Assembly: GCA_031216445.1 (NCBI GenBank)
Contig: CM062210.1
Coordinates: forward strand, 17,443,501-17,507,500
DNA length: 64,000 bases
DNA from: Lateolabrax maculatus
Lineage: Eukaryota > Chordata > Actinopteri > Acropomatiformes > Lateolabracidae
Direction: 5' to 3'
Positions 1 through 13,000 of the stretch are shown one piece after another (the first letter of the stretch is position 1; every line of letters starts with the position of its first letter). The notes under the pieces were generated by a model that was given only the letters and a program-made list of their open reading frames with translations, did not search any database and had not been told where the DNA came from. A program made the position numbers and the translations under genes.

Positions 1-480
1 TGGCATTTCCATTTTCAAGAAATTACCACTGACATCTCGGGTCTCTCTGAATTTGTACCACATCACGAAACAGATGATATTATGGCTTCTGGGAGGGTTA
101 TTAAGCATTTTCATGTTATAAGATACTGAAGGGTCTTAACCATATCGTGTGGCAAAGGGGCTCATCCGTATGACGGCGTACCCTCCAGCAATAATACTCA
201 TCAAAGAGTGGTGTAAGACAAAAAACACACGGTGTCTCGTATCAATCTAATACACCAATTCAAAGTATGCAAAACAAATGGCCGAGCTGGGATGCGGTGG
301 AAGCCGGCCAAGCGCTGAGTCTCCCAGCGGGCTGCCAGCTCCGAGGCTTGGCGCTGTCAGCCGGTGACAAGCTCCGTGTCGCCACACTTGACTCTGCAGG
401 GCACAAGGGCTCTGTATTCCCCCGGCCACGCTACATGGCACAGTGTACTTCCTGGACAGTAGGAACTCCCTGCGCTTAGG

Positions 481-481
<1 letters not shown>

Positions 482-514
<33 letters not shown>
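482..514. repeat. (GT)n microsatellite
   Basis: An uninterrupted GT dinucleotide run of about 16 units. It is the first of two near-identical GT tracts separated by 46 bp of unique sequence. Confidence 0.97.
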
Positions 515-517
<3 letters not shown>

Positions 518-559
518 GTGGAAGTTTAGGGCTGTGTCACGAGGATATTCTGTCAGCTT

Positions 560-560
<1 letters not shown>

Positions 561-594
<34 letters not shown>
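561..594. repeat. (GT)n microsatellite
   Basis: The second uninterrupted GT run of the pair, about 17 units, in the same orientation as the tract at 482-514. Confidence 0.97.
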
Positions 595-595
<1 letters not shown>

Positions 596-1424
596 GCTTC
601 CTCCTGCCCTCCAGTCTAAGCTCTCGGTATGGAGGAGGCTGCTTCAGCTCGGGAGCCCTGCTCCGAGGCACACGTTACATCCACTTCCCCGCATTCCGCA
701 GGAGCAGATGTCAGGTGAAATTTCGTAGCGACAAAATGGCACTGAAAAGTCAAATTAGTGACGAATTCGCACATTTGGGTGTGCATGAATTGGTATTAGT
801 ACGCCAGCGGCCGGGTTACTTTAACGCACGTAGCTGGAGGTTAGCAGCGGCAGAAGTCCGCTGAGGAACTTCAGCAGCTCCTGGGTACCACACAGACCAG
901 CTCGACTCATGTCATTAGCAGGGTCGCTGTGCTACAGCTGTATCCTCTGTATTCCCCACACAGCCACAGCGATATTTTTACACCAGTTTTATTTGGAACA
1001 TTTCCCCTGGAACAGCCCTCTTTGGTTTTATCGGCTTCACAGCTGTGAAGATAAGTTTTTAGCTGGAGACAATATGCTGGTACTCACTTTGCATCGGAGG
1101 TCGGGGTTGAATGGCTTCTTGCTGCCCAAAATGTACTCCAAAGGCTCCTTCGAAAACAAAACTTGTCGGTTGTTTTTATTTCCCACTTCAGAAACCGTGA
1201 TTTTGTTGCTTTAAACCTCCTGAACTCATCCCCGCTCTCTGTGGCTGCCTACCGCACACGACCTTTCAAAATGTTACGGCTCGGCTGCACCGCTCTCCCA
1301 GGCTGATAAGGCGGTCTGCCAAGGTGCTGATTTGGAAACGGTTTGTTTATTTGGACACAATGTTAGCGAGTGGATGGGTCACAGCGCCGAGCTGTTCTGA
1401 GATCTGCGCCGTGCGGGGCTTTCA

Positions 1425-1550
1425 CCGCGGGCTCCGCCCAGTCTGTTCGCTGATTGGTCCCTGTTCTACTGAGGCGGGCTCGGTGGTTCGGTCCTGTGTT
1501 CTCATTGGCCTGCGGTGTTGTCAATCATCAGCGAACGCCTCCGTCGTAAA
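1425..1550. promoter_or_regulatory. Candidate CCAAT/GC-box promoter
   Basis: A GC-rich stretch has a GC box (CTCCGCCCA, about 1433-1441) and two inverted CCAAT boxes (GATTGGTCC near 1452 and CATTGGCCT near 1503) about 50 bp apart. Paired NF-Y sites plus an Sp1 site are typical of TATA-less vertebrate promoters. It lies about 2.5 kb upstream of the wac start codon. Read on the minus strand, the boxes are in the usual CCAAT orientation, so it may drive a divergent neighbour or antisense transcript rather than wac. No transcript evidence is available, and the direction is inference. Confidence 0.4.
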
Positions 1551-1559
1551 TTCGCTTCT

Positions 1560-3640
1560 CAGCCGACAGGAGAAAACAAAACAATTCTTTGAGAAATGGT
1601 GTTTATATTCATGTGGAAGTATTCACGAGAAACTGCCATTAATAAAACAAAAAGTGACGATTGTGAAGGGCTGTTTTATTCTAAAAGAAAATCAGTTTGC
1701 CGAATCATTAGAGGCCATTCAATTCCAACATCAGTTAAATCTGTGTCAAATTAATATGATTTATTAATGTTTTACCTGTCGGGCCAGACAGCCCCTCATT
1801 TCAAACAGAACTTATAATTACACTTGCACATATGTTGGAGTATCTGTCAAGCTTTAGCCTTCTATATATCTGCTCCCCGCATGTAAAACCAATGACATCT
1901 AAAATTAATTTAATTCATGCTTTTTTGCACTGAGGTTTTTTAGTTCGGCCCATGAACTTACTATAAATTAATGTTTTGTCGAATGTATTTTCAGTTTTTA
2001 TACCTTGGTCCTGAGAGAAACAGTATTTTATATATCTGTATTTTATTTTTTTTGTATAGTTTTTGATTAATTTCGTTTCATTTATGAGTGGTCATGTAAT
2101 GCAAGCGGGTATCACTTGGGTGCGCTTTGTTGCTTTCATACTGGAGATATAAAAGTGGTTTGATATCGCCCCCTACAGGTCATGTTAAGACAAAAAGCAA
2201 CAAGTAGTTGATTCTGCCAAAAGATTATTCTAAATAAATCAAACAAATAACAAACAAAATCAAAACAACGTCTTTAAATAGCCGATGTTAGACCAGTATT
2301 TCTCATCTTCAGTCACAGTCACGTGTGTGAAATCCTACCGACCACCGATCCTGAGAAATCTTACACTCATGTACAAATAATTGGACACCAGAAGACAGAA
2401 AGTAACTTACATTATTGTAATTGTGTGTGTATGTGGTGTGTGTGTGTGAGAGAACAAGTTCCAGAAATGTGATAACAATAGAAACGACCCCCTTTGTGCC
2501 CCCTTGTCCCCACATTAAAGTGTGCTGTGTGCCAAAATGCTGAACCGCAGCTTCTTTTGTCCTCAGCCTGGGATATGATGTGGGATGTATTGTCTGGGAA
2601 CAATGGGGCCTGGCGGCCCTCATCTGCCAAATACTCTCTCTGAACCATCAATACAACCTGGTCAAAGCCACAGAATGTGAAGAGACTGCTCTGCATGCAC
2701 AAGCTGTGTCACTTCAAAGGCTGAGTGTGGACTTTTAAATGACCATTATACTCCCAGAACACATCCAAGGGGCTTGGATCTATAGATGCATTTAAATGTA
2801 TTAATTTTATATTGGTTTAGTATCTCTCTATTATAACTGCAACTATAATAATGTGTGCAGAGCTTTGCTTTCAACAGTGAATACTGAAATTCAAATGTTA
2901 CAATGCAACCATGGCCTCAGTCACTTTACTTATGATGTAAGTAACTTATGATGACAATGAGCATGGTGCCCTCTGAACATTACTTCAGTAATGTTATCAC
3001 CTTGGTGAATACTATCTAGTTGCAAAGTTATCACAACAAAACTAATAGTTTAGAGTATGTTTAAGGATGGATTGTTATGGTGATATCTGGATAAACCTTG
3101 CCTGCGATGTCACAACTTGGCCACTAGATGTCAGGAGAGAACAAGTAGCTGCTCAGTGCAGGTCTGTTGTGGCCTATAAAACATTATATACACACATATA
3201 CACAGCCCGAGATTGCAAATGGATTACCTGGGTGATTCATACATTTAAAATCGACAATTTATCCAACGCAACCGCACAAATAAAAGGGTTTAAGAGTTTT
3301 TGAGACTGCTCGACTCCAGCCAGTGTGTCCCGGATGTTTCCATCGGAAGGGGGGGGGGCGGGCGGAGAATGGGGGAGTTGCAGTCAAGGTTGCCAGGTCG
3401 GTACAATACCCACATTAATCAATCCTCTCGGATGGGTATTTCTGAGATACTCAATTTCCAAATCACAATCCGAACACCTGAGCGTACTTGGGTTTTCTAT
3501 GTCATTTCATCCCCCCCACATTTGTGTGTTAAGTTTCAATCACGGTGCGTGTGAAGATAATTTGCTAATATTGCAGTCTAAGTAGTGGCAGCTGTTGACC
3601 GAAATGAAGATATTTATACACAAACAAACACGGCAACGGC
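1560..3640. other. AT-rich intergenic DNA, nothing recognised
   Basis: AT-rich sequence with short poly-T runs and a short GT/CA-rich patch (about 2418-2450). A local direct repeat of a short motif (ACTTATGATG, about 2929 and 2946) is visible. No exon, RNA gene or clear transposon was recognised. Confidence 0.5.
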
Positions 3641-3942
3641 AGCGCAGGTGGGTGACACAGTGTGACCTAATGGGATTACATGACACTTGTACTCGGTGCC
3701 GCTGACTGCCGACGGCTTCCCCCACACCGGTGGATGCGTAAGACCTGGCAACCCTGCGCGCAGCTCCCCTGCTCCGCGTCCTCGGCAGGCAGATAGACGG
3801 GGCCGTGTGTGTGAGAGGGAGATGGACTGAGTGAGGGCGCTCTTCCGACCAGTGCTGCCGAGAGCATTGAAATACCCACAAGCTAGTTTGAAATAATTGA
3901 CGATTTCGGGTCGCTGTATCAACAAGAAAAAAAAAAAAAAAA

Positions 3943-3966
3943 ACCAACAACAACAACAACAACAAC
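3943..3966 (+). repeat. (CAA)n repeat in wac leader
   Basis: A run of A is followed by about seven CAA units, ending about 55 bp before the wac start codon. It is probably within the 5' UTR. CAA repeats are unstructured and common in vertebrate leaders. Confidence 0.85.
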
Positions 3967-4021
3967 ATAGTGCCGCCATCAGTCTTTCACATCCCACTCC
4001 AAACACACTAACACGGCATTG

Positions 4022-4062
4022 ATGGTAATGTATGCGAGGAAACAACCGAGACTCGGCGATGG
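4022..4062 (+). CDS. wac coding exon 1
   Basis: The exon starts at the ATG giving MVMYARKQ, as in vertebrate WAC, and ends in phase 2 (GAT GG) before GTAAAC. A second in-frame ATG lies two codons later. The first was chosen because it matches the conserved N-terminus. The intron that follows is only 181 bp. Confidence 0.93.
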
Positions 4063-7000
4063 GTAAACAGCTTTTTAACGTTACTTACTCAGATTTTCCT
4101 TCCCCCCGTAGCTACGCTTTGACAATCCGCCATTTTTACCGAAACCAAAATAAGTGTGTGGAAACTTGCACGTTGAGCCGGTGCTTCTCGGCGCCGACGT
4201 GTGAAGCCCGGTGTTCACCACGGTCTTTTCTCTCTGTTTGCAGGTGCGACCGAAGAGACTCTCAGCCCTACCAGGTACTTGTTAGCGCGCTAGCAGCAAA
4301 TCAGATTAAAATGGACACTCTAGCTCAGGCTTGTGGGGAGCGCAGCAGGCCGCAGCCCGTGCGGGGAAAATAACGCTGAAAAAAGTAAATGGGTTTTGTT
4401 GGAAACCGCAGTCTGAGCGCTGCGGGTATTTCCTAACGCAAACGTTGTCGGGCGGAGACGACACGGGCTGGTTGTTTTCGTCGAATTGGGGCGTTTTTTG
4501 GGAGGAAAAAGGTTGAGGCGAGTTTTACTGCAGCTCCGAGCTAACGGTAGCCTGGTACTGTTAGCCTGCTGCTCGTCGGTCCGACCAGGGCCTGACCGCA
4601 ATCTGTCATTTACACTCCGCAGACAGCTCGGACACGGCAAACCAGAGTTTTCACTCTTAAATCCGAAATCTAGTTGACGAGCTGCGACGGAGTCTGCCGC
4701 CAGTCGGCCCCGCTAAAATGTTCTGTTTACTTCGTCGGTGTCGGAGATGGTAAATGTGTCAGTTTACACGAACACATTGTTACCTGCTGAGAAACTACCG
4801 TACTAACAAGAAACTACCTTGTTAGTACGGCGACTTAGTGTTGTTGCACCAGAAAGGACCGACAGAGATAAATCTGCTGCCTCCACATCATAAATAATTA
4901 GCTCCTGGATGGAGATTAGCCCTGCAAATTAATTCCTGAAATATTAAAACTTTGATGCACAAGTGCTTTGACATTTTGTAGTACTTTGAGTGGCCTTACG
5001 TGCTGTTTAACAAGAGGGTAACGCTGGTTTAAAGGAGATATTCTGATGATGATTGGTGGGGGGAAACAATGAAAACATTGCACGCACAAGATAAGAGATT
5101 GTAGTGAGGTCTTTGACTTGTGTCCACAGACTCTCAAATACTCGTCCAAGAGCCATCCAGGAGGGGACCACCGACATGAGAAGATGCGAGACTCCTCAGA
5201 TGTCACTCCTCCCTGCAAAATGCTCAGGAGGTCTGACAGCCCTGAAAGCAAGCACGTCGACAGCACAGGGCACAGCAGAGCAAAGGCTGTCCACACACAC
5301 CGGGCCAGAGACAGGGATGGAGGTGAGACACAATTGTTATTGAGAATAAAATGGGTTTAGATTAAATACAAGCTGCTTACTTTACAGATAAAGCTGTCAC
5401 GTAAGCTAGTAAGCTTTAACCCTGAAACTCTGCAGCTGTCATTACATTTTTCACCCTTTTTTTTTTAAACAATTAGTAGGTATTCCAGCTGTTGTAGCTT
5501 TGTATTGAACAAGCACAAAATAGATGCACTGATGGACTTTAGTAGCAGCAAACCAAATTTCTATTTAATCAGGAAGCATTTTCTGTTAACCAGTTGAATA
5601 AACTTCAGCTGTCAGCAGTTGATGTCATTGTGGCTGCTCTAACAGTAACCACAAACCTAGACATTTTTGTGAATGTATTTGAATTTTATTGCTGTGGAGC
5701 GTGAAGTAACACCACACACACTGTCCAAGCATTTAGGTGTTGAAGGAAATATCTTGTGAGGAGGAATAAGTGTCTTTGCCTTGTTCGTCACTCACAGTAT
5801 GTTGGAAAGTGGATTTAGAGTGATGGAAAGTGGAAACTCATATATGGGTGACTGTTCGAAATCTTGTTGTAGAGTTGGGTAGTATTTTTTTCTTCCTTCC
5901 TTTCCTAACATAAACATAAAAAGACAAAATAGACCTTAATTTATCAAAATTGCATTAATTGGCAGTAAAGCAGTTTGATCCATGCATGCTTTATAATTTT
6001 GGTGTACGAAAACGCTATTGTGATGTGGGACTTAATCTTCTTTGAACATGAGTACTGTGTTGAGTTGCTTGAGTAGTTTGTTAACATAATGTTTTGTGTA
6101 GGTGGTGCTTGTGATAGATTGAAGAAACATTGGTAGGACTGATGTTGAACCGCAGCACTCACTGCTCTGTGTTCAACATCTGTCTGCAGTCAAGACTCTA
6201 CGAAACAACTGAGCATATACAGTATCACAGGGTTTCCCTCGTTAACAGAGACGCCTGGTAGAGATGTTGCCAGTGGAGTGGGTTTGTTTGTTTGTAGATC
6301 AAAAGTTGAAAATATGACCCAGAGGAACACAAATAAAGTTACTGGAATTTGTGTACATATTTTAAGAGACAGTGCTATTTTTATTCCATTTTATTTTTGA
6401 GATATTTGAGATTGAACTAGTGTCTAAAGCGTCAGACACTGGCACTGGGTGTTAAAAAAACTAAAGGAAGAGCGTTATTTCAGCAGTATGTTATTGTTCT
6501 GTTATTATTATGTAGCCATTAAGGGGGTAGACTGTAGCCATTTACCCTTTTATTGAGTCCTTTTTGGTCTTGACTCATTAGCATAGATAGCATTGCAGGT
6601 CTGGTGGTTATTATACAAGTAGTAGTAAGTAGTAATTTTAGATTTTAATGTACTGAGGTCAAAACAGCAAAGTGTTCCAAATTTTAACAGATGAACATAA
6701 ATCACTGACGGCTTCTGAAGAAAAGAAGAATATAGGTGTAAACAATGTCCAGAGGATAAGTGTATGTAGCAAAACATACAAAGACCACATTGGATAACTC
6801 TGCCAACATTAACCAAAAGATTGAGTGTGAGCTTTTCTGGAAATTTAAATAATCTAGAAGTTACGCTGCTGTGCGTAAATGTACAAGGGAGATGCAATTA
6901 TTGTTTCTGCTGCTTTCAGATTGCACCTTTTTAGAGAATGTAAATACTATTTCCTCAGTAATGATGCATTATTTAACCCATCTGCTATTGATCAGAATGT

Positions 7001-10000
7001 TATTTTTTATGATCAACAAGCCCAATACGCTAATTAACCGCGGTGCCCACAGATTTAACTGCAGTCAAACCCACATAGTTCCTCCCATGTAGTTGTTGTA
7101 TGTGGCTTGAAAATGCAATTGCATTAACACTTGTGTTCTCTGTGGTCCCAATGCATCCCTGACCACCTCGAGACGTGGTTTGGCCTATTGGATCACTACT
7201 CATCCTCAACGCGTATTGGGTACATTTACACCTGTACTTTCATGAGGTCAAGCACTATCTGATTGCAATCCGATTATCCAAAACGCATTTTAATGCAATG
7301 TGTAAAGGGGGTAGTAGTTCCCAAACCTTCTGAATGGGTGTTAGATTTTAAACTGAGTGGTTTTGTAACTTTGCATTTAACAGCTGCATTTATCAATACT
7401 TCTTTTAAAATGTAAAATAGGTCAAATAATTATCTGTGACGTGAAAGGTGTTGCTTGTTGTGATGAACCCACAGAAAATAATCACCCAACTATCCAGTTT
7501 CCATAAGCTCTGCAAATCGCTTTTGCGTCTTCCTGCTCATTGTTTTGGATTTCTGGTCCACAACTTCAGCCTCACCGACCTCATCAGCCCTGTTCGCAGC
7601 AGCAGCAGCAGCAGCAGCAGCTGTCACCAACCAACCTCTGATAAACCCACTGTACATTACCTGCCCAGCACTAAACATCAGACAGACTGTAAGCAACTAG
7701 TTGGGGAAACATTAAACAGAGCTAAAAGAAGAGTGAAAATTGGACTTGATTTATCGGGTGGCCAGAAACACAACTCAAAATGAATGCTAATGATGCTCTG
7801 TTTACAAGCATTTGTTAACTCGGTCATCATAAACATTTAAAAAAGCCACCATGGGTCAAATGTTTGTGGTGTTGAACTTATTGAGGAGCTCTATCATATT
7901 ACATTGCAACATTATAGGCTGCCACTCAAACCATTCTGCTTTCTCAGATGAAAAGTGATTACAGATGTTGACTGAATCTTTCAAATTTTTAACGTTTTTA
8001 ACATAAGTTACTTGCAAGTGTTGACAGCTAAACTGAGTTACATATTGATAAGGATTCTATAGGGGTTTGGTTCCTATAGGTTTGTTAAATGCTAAAATTT
8101 GCTTAAATTGCTTCTCCTGCCCAAGCTGGGAGCCATAGACCAGGGAGAGGCTAAGGACGAGGCAGGGGAGCTGCACAAGATGGTACGATGGTCAGCGGGG
8201 GCAAACAGCCACGCTGGGTAGTGAGAGCGATTTTCCTCTCCCTCCATCAGTATTGATTAGTCTCACAATACTAGACTTTTCTACTTTTTTTTTGTGGTAA
8301 ATCTTATTTTTTCTTTAGTCCTGTTATAAACCTTGAAGACTGCCATACAGACAGTAGTTGTTGAGTGTGCTTATCCATGGAGCAAGTTTGAAAAAGTCTT
8401 GAAATGTATTGATGCTGGCAAATAGGACAGTGGCGTATTATGACACGTTGATGTGCAGAAAGACGCCACCGGTGTGCCGGCTTACATAAAAAAAACAATG
8501 GATGTGGGTCTTTTGATGCACATCATAGGCCGCCAGTTTGTGCTCCCCCTCAGAGCTCTGTTTCCCGTTATCAACTCCATGCATACTGAGTTCTGTGAGG
8601 TGTTAAAAGGGTGAATCAGAAGCAATTAGGAGAGCCAAACCATGCAAGCTCATTAACTCGGTCTGTTGTAATTTCAGCTACAGGTGAGAGTTCTTTATGG
8701 CTTGTTGGCTTCCTTCATATAACTGATTTTTAATTGCAGACTGGGGAATGTGTAGTCTATTATTAACAATCTCTTGTAATTTTGCACCTGCAAAAATACC
8801 ACTTGTGTCGTTGCTGACAATGATGGCTAATATATTCCTGTATTCTTCATGATTCTGCAGCAGCATCATTTTGTCAAAAGGGTGAAACGGTGATTGGTCA
8901 TTTATTTACTACGAGTCCTGACTGGTTGACAGCATGACAATAGTTGTAGAATCCCAATTCCATTTTTTTTGTCATACATGTATACCTAACATTAAGTTTC
9001 TCAATCCAGTGTAACTAATTGGCGACTAAGGGTTTACCAGAGGTGTCCCAAACTTGTTGGATCCGAATAATTCCTTAGTAAGGCAATTTAAAATATGTTG
9101 CATGGTTTCCTGTAGTGGTTTATTGTGGCGGTGTCCTACCTTGTCTGAAATATAGACACCTCCGTTTACATCAGAAAGAATTACTATGTTTTAAAACTGT
9201 ATTCACTGGTCGGTACCTGGATTCTTTAAGATCAGAGGATAATGTATTTCAGGATTTATCTCTTCCCGCTCTTAGAGTATTAGGAAAGAGCTGTGTAGAT
9301 AACAGTCAGGTAGTTTAATATCAGCTGTAGATAATTAGAGTTAATTCAGTAACTGCTAAAAGGAGACTTTTGTCTGCCGTCAGGCTGATGTGTCTCTGCA
9401 GGCATTGTCTATACTCGGCCAAAGATTGGTTGTGAGTGATGAGAAACATCACTGTTGTTATCACTGTGCAATGGAATGAATGGACTGCATTTTTGTTGTT
9501 CAACAAGACTTAGAGAGTGATGACTCTTCTCTCCAGAAATGACGTAGCTCATTGCATCACATCAGTTTTTTATGTTAATTTAATAGTTTTATATGAGGAT
9601 GTCTGCTATTTTGAGCAGTGCTAACCACCTCCCCAAACCAGTTTCCTGTGTTGGATAGCATAGATTCTACAGATAGAGGGATGTCATTGTGGGTCAGTTG
9701 TGGACATGATTTTAAGTCTCTCATTGGCAAATTTCCAAAGTTCAAATGAAGGTTTCCCCCAACAGCAGCACTACAGGCACTTACAAAATGCTGCTGACAT
9801 AGAAGCATTTTTTCATTCCAAGGATGCTCTTTTTGTGTGGCTTGTTGACACACATTGACATCAGTAGTTGAAACAGCTGGGTGCTGCTGTTAGTTTTGCG
9901 CGCACTGTAGTTCACTTATGGGTCATGTACTTACTTCAATGTGTGGTTGCAGTGTTTACATGGAGCATAATGCAATGTTTTTGACAGCTGGCACATGCAG

Positions 10001-13000
10001 ACCAAAACATCAGAAGAAATGGCCTGGATTGATCTGAATCCTGATGTGCTAATTGGCTCAAGACAACCCTTACTATATGAGGATTATTCATGCAGGTGTG
10101 AGAGCCTGCAGGTGTCATGTAGGGGTCAGCACCCATTTTGTTCACCCTAGCATACCCTGTGCTGGGACCATGAATTAAATACATGCCCCTGGTGTAAAAG
10201 AGGTACCACATAGAACACCATTTACCTAATGTGATCTGTTAAAGCAGCAGATGAAAATAACAAAGGTCAATGGGATTAAAATGTAACAAAGAGTTGACTG
10301 GATTAATAAAAATACCCAGAGCACCAGCACTAACTGAGCAGTGACTTTCAGAGTTTAGAAATATGCCTCAAGGAAACAGTTTGGGGCTGTTACAGCACCT
10401 GAATGTCCAAATGTTGGATTGTGCTGTTCCAAACATGGTTTTAGATGATGATGATGACAAGTAATCAAAGTTATCAGTCACTACCCATCAATGCACAGTT
10501 GTGAGAATCATTATGTATTTGTAAAAAAGGCTGTGTTGTTAATGTGATGTTGAACTGATGTGTCCCACAGTAATTGTAGCAAGATTTGGGACGGACTTAT
10601 CTAGCTTAGAAATGCGTCAAATCAAAATCAGCTTCTTTTTCATTAGCTTCTGTTATCGGTTTTCAGTGGAAACACACAATTGTCAAACGATTTTTTTTCT
10701 CCAAGTTTGATACCAGTCAGCTTTATCTGTAAGTTGCTTTTCATTGCCAAGCTGCAGGTGCAATAAGAGTGAAAATGCCACAGTTCACAAGCTGAAGCAT
10801 TTATTTTACACTACTGGACATGCCACAAACTGTTGCAGATCCTGTATGTGTACAGATTGCCATTGACTGCTCGGGATGGCCAAACAGGGATGGTGGTGCT
10901 CAGTGCATCCTTCCTCTGTACGTACGAAAACCTTGTCACCAAAGGCCTTTCATTCAAGAATGCCTTCCCTTCCGTGGTTTTCCTCACTGACATGTAATTA
11001 TACCCCCAAAGCAATTTTAAAAATGTTACAAATGTCAAAATATCCTGAAGTGTTTACACTTGAAGCATCTAATAATAGTTTGGCAGAGCTGAGAAGATCA
11101 GATGAGCAGGTTCAGTCTTGCCATGGTATTGCTACATTTGTTCTATTACTTACTAGTGATGTTGATGCGTTCAGATCAGAATCATCAGGAAGAAGGTTCA
11201 GGGACAGATTTTTAAATAGGATGGCTTTGTGTATCAACAACATATAAGTAATGCTGTTACATTAACCAGCTTGTTAAAATGTATCTTAATGGTTTAGCTA
11301 CAGTAAAGACATATTACACTGCAGAGTTTTCCATATTAGAATAAAGGAAATAATGACACTGCACCACTATGCTCTTTAGTAACAATGTGCCACCAAATGG
11401 ACGGTCGTCCTGGCTCTCATTACAAGACACAGACAGCTGATTTAGAGCTCTGGAGGCCCAAAACAGCTCAAAGTTTGGACCACAACCCCACAATGTGACT
11501 GCTGCCACGGCCCTCAATTTAAAAACCCACAAATTGGAATATGACATGAAATGAACCAGAACACATTGGTAAGCTAGTGTAACGCTACTGCTAAAAAACT
11601 TATTTTGCACTCACTTTGCAGAAACTGCAATCCATGTTGCCCTCTTTTTCCTTTGCCACGACTTGCTGCAGAACCCCCCCACCCCCCACCCCCCCTTGAG
11701 GTTTTTCAATGCATAAAGTGCCAGTGCTATGACCAAAGCTTGTTTATTGTTTTGTTACATTTACAGTGGAGATGGATGACGTGGGTTGATGACATTCATT
11801 GCACCATTAACTCGCCTCAAAATTGATATTGTACAGTCTGACCAACACTTTATTAACCCTTGCAAGATGGTTGTTATCACTGTCTATGTATACCATTATA
11901 ATGTTTTGTATTGCTGTAAAATTGGGGTTACATTATTATTTGTTGTCTTGGCGCTTGACTTACCACCAGGAATAGTCATGGTTGTCTAAAAATTAAAGAC
12001 ATTCAATATTTGACCAACTTTTTTCTCTCATTTTTTGGAGACAACAGTGAGCGTAGGTGGCTTCAGGCTGGTTTGTAATTTTTTTTTTTTTTTTTTTTTG
12101 CAATTTTCAGCCAAAGCTTTTCAGTTATGTCAATGAACTTGGCACAGTATTGTAATTGGTTGTTATTGAAGGTGTCTTTCCCTCTTCTTGTGTTTTGTTG
12201 CAGGGACCAGTTATTCTCCACAAGAAAATTCTCACAACCACAGTTCCCTTCATAGCTCCAACTCACATTCTAACCCCAGCAAGACCTCAGACACAGTAAG
12301 TGTTGCCTCTGCCTCAGCACGGGGCCAGCAGGCTGGATTGTTTCGTGGTAGTTGCTGTTTCTTTTTTTTTGTAGCATTGCAGTGTTGATATTAGGTTTTC
12401 TTGTGTACTCCTGATGTAAAAATGAAAAACATTAGTTGCAACACTACACTGTTAACAATGATAACGTCATGGAAAAATTGCATTATTTTATATTGTTAAA
12501 GGATTATTGCAAACATATAATAGCAAAAAAACAATACGCTTACATAGGTCTCTTTTCATTTTGTGTCCAATTTTTTCTTACATGCTTACATTAAAAGTCA
12601 CAATTAAATCAGTTTTTTGTTCTCCCCTTACCGTCATGCTAAATTTATAATTGGCAAAGAAGGTCATTCCCAGCTCACCCTGTTCAATGCATATCTGTGA
12701 TTTTATCATTGTTAAAGAAAGCAAAGTAACATTACAACACAAATGTTAACGGACACAAACTGGGTCTACTGTGCATTCAGAAGGTTTTCAGATTATGTTG
12801 CAGCTTTATGCTAAAATAATTCTTTATATCCCTCAAGAATCAAAGCAAAAACAGGATGTTAAACGTTATTGCAAATGTATTAAAAAGAGAAAACCGATAT
12901 ATCACATTGACATAAGTATTCAGACCCTTTACTGTTGCCATATTTCCACTGCATGACTTGGCTTGGCTCATCTTGCTTGGAGTCGTTCTTTTTTGGTTTT

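Larger units (their letters stand above)
1..1424. other. Upstream intergenic region, no gene recognised
   Basis: No exon of a known gene could be recognised here. A GC-rich patch at about 280-480 has open frames on both strands, but their composition looks incidental and no family is recognisable. Two (GT)n tracts lie at 482-514 and 561-594. In human the neighbour on this side of WAC is MPP7, and I could not find MPP7-like coding sequence here. Some of this DNA could be a 5' UTR or promoter of a divergently transcribed neighbour. Confidence 0.5.
3640..4740 (+). promoter_or_regulatory. CpG-rich 5' region of wac
   Basis: From about 3640 to 4740 the sequence is clearly richer in C+G and in CpG dinucleotides than its AT-rich flanks. 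It brackets the wac start codon at 4022 and the first two short introns. This fits a CpG-island promoter of a housekeeping nuclear gene. No TATA box was seen upstream of the ATG. The inferred 5' UTR just before the ATG contains a poly-A run and a (CAA)n tract. The transcription start site cannot be placed from sequence alone. Confidence 0.55.
5323..12203 (+). other. wac intron 3
   Basis: The largest wac intron (6.9 kb), AT-rich. Visible contents are a (CAG)8 tract at 7597-7620, a probable dispersed-repeat fragment near 7130-7320, and poly-T/poly-C runs (about 11673-11696 and 12080-12099). No additional coding exon with WAC similarity was found, and other open frames have no recognisable content. 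Confidence 0.75.

Noticed and set aside
483..864. Overlapping open frames encoding Cys-Val repeats
   Set aside because: They are translations of the GT microsatellites, with no start context, splice sites or family similarity.
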